From Lytechinus pictus (lineage: Eukaryota > Echinodermata > Echinoidea > Temnopleuroida > Toxopneustidae): DNA of 64,000 nt. The DNA is taken from positions 1,521,001-1,585,000 of the forward strand of contig NC_087258.1 of NCBI RefSeq assembly GCF_037042905.1, written 5' to 3'. The notes beneath the pieces are model-generated. The model saw nothing but the letters and a program-made list of their open reading frames with translations, was not told the origin of the DNA and ran no database searches. Shown one piece after another: positions 57,842 to 64,000 of this stretch. Within the stretch, counting starts at the first letter, position 1, and each line of letters opens with the position of its first letter. The translations under genes and the position numbers were made by a program.

Positions 57842-57870
57842 AAAATATATAAATAAATATATATATGTAT

Positions 57871-57928
<58 letters not shown>
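57842..57928. repeat. (AT)n microsatellite
   Basis: About 85 bases of nearly uninterrupted AT units end directly at a Tc1 terminal repeat tip. Confidence 0.95.
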
Positions 57929-57930
<2 letters not shown>

Positions 57931-57950
57931 CTTTTTTTGAGTAGTGTATA
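57929..57950. mobile_element. Orphan Tc1 terminal repeat tip
   Basis: AACTTTTTTTGAGTAGTGTA here is the inverse of the first 20 or so bases of the adjacent element. It faces the other way and is separated from the element by only a few bases of TATATT. The remainder of that element is absent. Confidence 0.75.
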
Positions 57951-58217
57951 TATTATATACACTACTCAAAAAAAGTTAAGGACCACTTTTTAAAACGTAC
58001 ATAAAGATTTTATACAAGGTGTTTTATTTCTGGAAATACCTCAGTACAACTGTCCTAAATGTCCTTAAACACGCTGTAATCAATTTCACGCATGGGTGGT
58101 TTCAGTTGTTGCACAATGTCTCTCGCATCACTGCACATCCTGAAAAGTGGGCCCCGAGGGGTATCAGCTACCGACATGAAGTGGTAAAAACGAATGTCTG
58201 AGTGTCTTTCAGGCAGT

Positions 58218-59092
58218 TCAGTAACGAGTGTGACCACCTCCTGCAGCAATAACGGCTTCACAGCGCTGTCTCATGGAGCTGATGAGGCGATTGATGTCTC
58301 TGACGTCCAGTGCATCCCATGCAGCCTCCAGAGCCACACCCAGCTGCTGCAGTCCAAGTGGATGGGCTTCGAGCTGCTCGAGACTCCTCCCCATCATGTC
58401 CCAGACGTGCTCTATCGGGTTTAAGTCCGGGGACCTCGCTGGCCACTCCATACGCTCAATCCCCTGGCCCTCAAGGAACTCGGTCACCACCCTAGCTCGG
58501 TGGGCACGGGCATTGTCATCCATGAAAATGATGTTTTGTCCCACATTTTCTGCAAATGGCACCACTATAGGTTCAAGGACCTCATCCCTGTACCTCACTC
58601 CTGTCATTGCTCCCCCTGGGACCACGTAGAGACGAGTACGGTTGGCGTAGGTGATGCCTCCCCACACCATGACGCTGCCTCCCCCATAACGGTCATGTTC
58701 TGCAATACAGGGGTCTGCAAATCTCTCTCCTGGTCGCCTCCAGACTCTCGAACGTCCATCATTGTGGTCAAGGGAAAATCTGCTCTCATCTGTGAACAGA
58801 ACTCTACGCCATTGCTGTCTGGTCCATCTGACATGCTCCCGGGCCCAGTTGAGACGAATTCTTCTGTGAGCAGGGGTGAGTGGGACACACTGAGCTGGCC
58901 GTCTGGCATGCATATTGGCTCTGTGAAGTCGGTTACGGATTGTTTGAGTGGAAACAATCACTCCAGTTGCTGCAGCGAAGTCATTGTTGAGGCGGCGTGC
59001 ACTGTGAAAGCGGTTGCGGAGGCTGAGATTCGTCAGGTAGCGATCATCTCTAGGGGTTGTCGAAACTGGTCGGCCACTGCGGGGTCTCTCGT
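58218..59092 (-). pseudogene. Tc1 transposase lacking its N-terminus (DD34E)
   Basis: From the spacer the frame reads RPRSGRPVSTTPRDDRYL, then a helix-turn-helix (RNRFHSARRLNNDFAAATGV, IVSTQTIRNRLHRANM), then the catalytic domain. FTDES, FMDDN and NPIEHVWD supply the three acidic residues, with 34 residues between the second D and the E. The catalytic half has no stop. The first helix-turn-helix, about 60 residues, is missing because the sequence runs into the opposite arm. The frame stays open into that arm for another 130 codons of antisense, which is coincidental. Confidence 0.85.
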
Positions 59093-59765
59093 GTGTGTCC
59101 CACTCACCCCTGCTCACAGAAGAATTCGTCTCAACTGGGCCCGGGAGCATGTCAGATGGACCAGACAGCAATGGCGTAGAGTTCTGTTCACAGATGAGAG
59201 CAGATTTTCCCTTGACCACAATGATGGACGTTCGAGAGTCTGGAGGCGACCAGGAGAGAGATTTGCAGACCCCTGTATTGCAGAACATGACCGTTATGGG
59301 GGAGGCAGCGTCATGGTGTGGGGAGGCATCACCTACGCCAACCGTACTCGTCTCTACGTGGTCCCAGGGGGAGCAATGACAGGAGTGAGGTACAGGGATG
59401 AGGTCCTTGAACCTATAGTGGTGCCATTTGCAGAAAATGTGGGACAAAACATCATTTTCATGGATGACAATGCCCGTGCCCACCGAGCTAGGGTGGTGAC
59501 CGAGTTCCTTGAGGGCCAGGGGATTGAGCGTATGGAGTGGCCAGCGAGGTCCCCGGACTTAAACCCGATAGAGCACGTCTGGGACATGATGGGGAGGAGT
59601 CTCGAGCAGCTCGAAGCCCATCCACTTGGACTGCAGCAGCTGGGTGTGGCTCTGGAGGCTGCATGGGATGCACTGGACGTCAGAGACATCAATCGCCTCA
59701 TCAGCTCCATGAGACAGCGCTGTGAAGCCGTTATTGCTGCAGGAGGTGGTCACACTCGTTACTGA
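59093..59765 (+). pseudogene. Tc1 transposase catalytic half, inverted duplicate
   Basis: This is the same catalytic half from CVPLTPAHRRIRLNWAREHV to the C-terminal AAGGGHTRY, identical to the minus-strand copy. It has no DNA-binding half of its own; upstream in frame is antisense of the other copy. Confidence 0.85.
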
Positions 59766-60028
59766 ACTGCCTGAAAGACACTCAGACATTCGTTTTTACC
59801 ACTTCATGTCGGTAGCTGATACCCCTCGGGGCCCACTTTTCAGGATGTGCAGTGATGCGAGAGACATTGTGCAACAACTGAAACCACCCATGCGTGAAAT
59901 TGATTACAGCGTGTTTAAGGACATTTAGGACAGTTGTACTGAGGTATTTCCAGAAATAAAACACCTTGTATAAAATCTTTATGTACGTTTTAAAAAGTGG
60001 TCCTTAACTTTTTTTGAGTAGTGTATAT

Positions 60029-60265
60029 CAGGGGCAGATTCAGGGTTTTCCAAGGGGAGGGGGGCATTTTTCCCCAAGGAAAAATTTGGCAAGCAAAAAA
60101 AATGAAAAAATTAAAATAAAAAAAGGGTCTTCACTTTCAAAGAGGAGGGGCACACTTCTGTTTTATCGGCAATTTTACAATTTTACAATTTTAACAAATT
60201 TTGATTGTGCCTCTCGAGGGGGGGGGGGGACGGGCCGGCTTTGCCCCCCCCCCTGGATCCGCCAC
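60029..60265. mobile_element. Repeat of the 'CAGGGGCAGATTCAGG..CCTGGATCCGCC' family
   Basis: It opens CAGGGGCAGATTCAGGG and closes CCCCCCTGGATCCGCCA, an imperfect inverted pair. The inner order of phrases (TTGGCAAGCAAAAAAAAT, GGGCACACTTCTGTTTTA, ATTGTGCCTCTCGAGGG) matches 46680-46850. It directly adjoins the Tc1 element. Confidence 0.6.
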
Positions 60266-60399
60266 ATACATGACATATATATATTTACATACATATATAC
60301 AATTGCAGTTTTAGCTTTTTGCTCGAAAACTTTAAATTATAAGGGGCAAGGTATTCAGAACACATCCCTCTCATTTCTTCCTTTGTCCAGTTATCTAAT

Positions 60400-60661
60400 A
60401 TAAAAATTGGGTGTTGAAACTGGCACCAATCGGTGCCCCTTGATGACCACACCCAGAAGTGTATGAACCAATTACACCTTATAGATTGATCATAACACCA
60501 ATAGGAATTTAAAAGTAACAACCGAATATGTTGTAATAACATCCATATGTATAAATTTCTCACCGGATGGAAATGACATGGCGTCGTCCCTGTACAGGGA
60601 CGTGCCCTCTCACGTCCCTGCCCTATGTAAACCGCTTAACTCAACATTGTTTTGCTGCGTG
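60400..60661. mobile_element. Diverged copy of the 'GTGTTAA' MITE
   Basis: GGTGTTGAAACTGGCACCAA, GACCACACCC, TCATAACACCAA and AAAGTAACAACC follow the order seen in 22792-23034. The right end with TTGTTTTGCTGCGTG is mutated. Confidence 0.6.
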
Positions 60662-62439
60662 AAATTGGTGAGACTACTTTGTTCCGATTAAAGTTCAGAG
60701 GGATCTGGGGTAAAAGAGATGCGTACTTTACTCTGTTTGGTATGTAGGCAGTACGAACATGGCTGAGCAAACATTATCCGTAGCATTTAACTGTCGAATC
60801 TAATGTAGAGTTCGCGATACACTTTAATAAGACAAAATAATCATTATCCGAGGACCAATATTTGGCAGAAGACGAATTCATACTGCAGTGCATAGTTCCG
60901 TAAGTGCTTATAGGCCTAATTGCATTACCAATTTTGCAGAAGTATACAAGTCATGCATGTTATTTTAGATTTTTTTATGTGACAGCATTTCAGCGCTTTG
61001 GATAATCGAAAGGAAAACTTGAAATGTTAAATATTTGAAGTCATCAACTAGGTTTTGACTTGAGCATGTACATCACTTCGATCTAAAATTAAACACAGTA
61101 ATATTACCATGAAGTGTTTCATACTCTTTAATCGTATAACTCTTTGTAATCAAAGGAGCTGATGTCAATTCTAATAACTTCAAAGCTAATTATTATATAT
61201 AACAGTTATCATAATGTATTGTTTAAAATTGAAAATTGAATAATTTGACAAGGATACTTACATATAAAACAAGACAATCTTTAGAAATAAAAGCGACATT
61301 ACAAGCCAATGTGTGAATGAGCGTATCAAACCGTTTCTTTTTTTTTAAATGACCGTTGGTTCTTGAAGAGAATTCAACCCAATTGGTTGGTTTTGCCTCA
61401 CCCGTTTAATATTTATTTTTTTTATTTGGTTTCAATCCTATGAATAAAGGTAATATGTTTTTTTTTTTTTATTCATGTGCTTACGATATTACATCGTGCT
61501 CATTTTTGCATTGAAGGAGCAGACCATGGGGGGAGGGGGCAAATGTTCATGCCCAAGGGGAGTTTATCTGTACACATATATTCATTTCTGTTTTCCCTCT
61601 TTTTGAGGTAAAGATAAAAAACATGCCTCTTTCGAAGGAAACGGGGCACTTTTTGCTTGTAATCTTTATCTATTAATCAATTAATTGATGTATGAATGCA
61701 TGTATTTATTCATCTATTAATCATGATTATTATGATAGTAATTATCATCATCATCCTTGTTATTTATTATCATTATAAACATTTCAACTATCATTCTTTC
61801 TCGGGGTGGGGGGGGGGGTTGAGTACCTGATATTAACGAACTTACATTTTCTCTCTCTCTCTGTCTTCCTTTTTAATTGTTGATTGGCAAAAAAAAAGAG
61901 AGAGATGAGTGCCCTCATTGTGAAACCATTGTGAAACGTTGATGTACTTGGCATTTGAATATGTCACAACTTGGTATAGATCTGACAATGAGGTACAGTA
62001 AGTGATGACAAATCAAACAAATCATGCTAATATGTGCACTGTACCGTTTTTCTTTAAAACCATGTTTACCGCGAAAAAAGGAGAGAGAGAGAGAAAGGGA
62101 GAAAACTGCAGATAATTTATTCATGTATAGGCTTTTTCTAACTCTCATCAATCCAGTACGATCATGATTATGTTCCAATTAAAGTGGACGGACCCTTTAC
62201 AAATATTTTTAGATTTATCTATATTTTGTATGATAGGCTTTTTATGATCAAATAGTCAAATAGGTAAAAATAAAGAATCAGAGATATATCAAAATTCATA
62301 AGTGATTGAGTTTATTATGAATATTTCGCTACGAAAATGAAAATAAAAACGAGAATTACTGCACATCGTCAGTACAGCAGTCACTATGCTAAATTGTGAC
62401 ATATAGTGTTCCTTCCTGCAGGGTTATAAGGGATGTGGA
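60662..62439. other. Intergenic DNA without recognised genes
   Basis: Only simple repeats are seen: a T-run at 61458-61469, a G-run near 61806-61818, and GA repeats near 61897 and 62082-62092. Confidence 0.45.
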
Positions 62440-62735
62440 GCGTTGTGGCCCAGTGGATTAGTCTTCTGACTTTGAAACGGAGGGTCGTGAGGTCCAATCC
62501 AAGCCATGGCGTAATTTCCTTCAGCAAGAAATTCATCCACATTGTGCTGCACTCAACCCAGGTGAGGTGAATGGGTACCCGGTGGGAAGAAATTCCTTGA
62601 ATGCTTTGAGCGCCTAGGCAGCCCAGCTAAAGCCGGGGTAATAATAATAGCAGGGCCCACCGGCAGAACAGTTTTCAGAACTGAAGTGGCTTCCATGGGT
62701 AAATATACCTATATTATTATTATTATTATAAACAT
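62440..62735 (+). repeat. tRNA-derived SINE with (ATT)n tail
   Basis: TGGCCCAGTGG (62446-62456) is a good A box and GGTCCAATCC (62491-62500) a near-consensus B box. A tRNA-unrelated body of about 200 bases (CCAGGTGAGGTGAATGGGTA, GCCCAGCTAAAGCCGGGGTA) and a TATTATTATTATT tail follow. The full-length layout of a tRNA SINE is intact. Confidence 0.75.
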
Positions 62736-64000
62736 GTTGAAGTATTACTGCTCATGTAATTTCATTACATCCGTATATATTGGATGTATATGAAAATATG
62801 TGTCTACCCTTTCATTTCCACATGACATGCACACACTGATAACATATACTCTTGCATGATATAGAACCATCATTTAGAACTCATATTTTGCAAGGAGACG
62901 TGAATAATATAAATAAGAAGATTTTTATCTATTAATGTGTCGATGATACCCTTGGAGTGAAGTCCTGATTCAACTTTTTAAACAAAACGTGATCAGGAAT
63001 TTCAATTTGACCGTAAAATTGCTTTTAGTTTCATTCTGTTTTTTATTTTTTTTTATAAACATTTCCCTTAATTCGTCTGTGGCAAAGAATATTATCTTGA
63101 TATAGATAATCCTATATTGATTTCCCAATATTTACCATACATTGCAAAGAGTAACAAAGCCTTTGCACGCTTGTCCGAGACAATCTATGAAATTGTATTT
63201 TTTGTGGCATTAAACATGCTATATTATTTTGTTAACATTTAGAATTCACTTTGCAACTAATATATCAACATTATACAATATATGAAGGTAAAATGGACAC
63301 TTTACACTGGTACTTCATGACAATGAAAATATTGTGCAAAAACCTTTGGCCAGAAGTTTTTTTCTTTTGCTTTAAAGAAATGTAATACCAAGACATGAGA
63401 AGAAATCTTGATAAGAGTGCCTAAACTTAAGTATGTCTCGGCGCTAATTCCCACCCCTCCTTTCTCTAAGAACGACATTTTACCCCGTCAGTGGCCACAT
63501 ATTTTGTAGGGAACAAGCATTTAATAATTTCTTTACACTTGATGTTTGAAAAAAAAAATAAGCAAACACACAACCCCCACCAGAAATAAGCATTAATAGG
63601 CCTAATGGCAAAATAACGTGGTATAGTAACAATGGCGTACGCAGGGGTGGTTACAGGGGTTCAAACCCCCTTAATTTTTTTTGATACCCAAAAAGAATTC
63701 AACCCCTCTGAACAATTTTTGAAGTCCTTTTTTTATTCTTTTTTTGTCAATTTTTTATGGGAGGGGTAGGAAACGACCTTAAATTGTTGGAGAAGACCTT
63801 TTTTTGGTTGTCAACATTTTATCCTTTAAAAAAATCCTGCGCGTGCTACTGTAAAGTAATCATGCAGATACAAAAAGTATATGTGTTCCAGTGTGCTGAT
63901 CCCCATCAATCGTTCCAATATTGATAAATTTCTTTTTTGAATCCGAGTGTGAATTTGCAATTCAAATGAAAAGTCGATCAAATAATTATATCTTTACTAA
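62736..64000. other. Intergenic DNA without recognised genes
   Basis: A short repeat with CAGGGGTGGTTACAGGGG and CAAACCCCCTTAATTTTTTTT lies near 63640-63700. Nothing else is recognised to the end of the window. Confidence 0.4.

Larger units (their letters stand above)
57955..60028. mobile_element. Tc1/mariner element folded into 936-bp inverted arms
   Basis: Bases 57955-58890 and 59093-60028 are inverted copies of each other; every mirrored coordinate pair I checked sums to 117983 and I saw no mismatch. The spacer is 58891-59092. Both ends carry the same terminal repeat (CACTACTCAAAAAAAGTTAA) next to TA. Each arm holds the transposase catalytic half and the 3' end of the element. The spacer holds part of the N-terminal half, belonging to the minus-strand copy only. 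The normal 5' end of the element is missing. Confidence 0.9.

Noticed and set aside
57558-57962. 134-codon Tyr/Ile frame
   Set aside because: It is a translation of the (AT)n microsatellite.
58500-59765. 421-codon plus-strand gene
   Set aside because: The first half is antisense of the left arm; only 59093-59765 encodes transposase.

Overview
The window looks like nuclear DNA of a marine deuterostome, most likely an echinoderm and probably a sea urchin. The genes are split by GT-AG introns and are sparse. The rest is AT-rich DNA packed with palindromic MITEs, CR1-like LINE remnants, tRNA-derived SINEs and a Tc1/mariner element. The gene families (DUF4062-NACHT proteins, short-tailed intronless class A GPCRs in tandem, MINPP1 with introns) fit that reading. 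The species cannot be fixed from sequence reading alone.

Layout. (1) Bases 576-9728, minus strand: the first eight coding exons of a DUF4062-NACHT (STAND-type) NTPase. Its N-terminus is a likely myristoylation/palmitoylation signal, and its P-loop exon is the last one visible before the gene runs off the left edge. (2) Bases 9.8-21 kb: no gene recognised; nested repeats, including a 677-bp direct repeat and an array of GC-rich motifs. (3) Bases 21402-21635: a frameshifted relic of a MINPP1 last exon. (4) Bases 24255-31420, plus strand: a complete four-exon multiple inositol polyphosphate phosphatase (500 aa) with a substituted proton-donor motif and a GPI-like hydrophobic tail. (5) Bases 33592-36356: a giant inverted array of ~187-bp units. 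(6) Bases 39364-54576, minus strand: three intronless paralogous rhodopsin-type GPCRs (404, 404 and 408 aa), each with a TATA-like box ending 48-49 bases before its ATG. They are separated by AT microsatellites, a nested inverted-repeat transposon, a 39-bp minisatellite and two CR1-like LINE remnants. (7) Bases 57955-60028: a Tc1 element folded into two 936-bp inverted arms around a 202-bp spacer. (8) The right end holds a SINE and little else.

The genes show no operon-like or pathway link. The GPCRs form a local tandem family, and the MINPP1 gene is the surviving member of a local duplication. The least ordinary items are the Tc1 fold-back, the inverted 187-bp array, the shared promoter spacing of the GPCRs, and the HSS motif in MINPP1. 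No complete undescribed system can be proven here.
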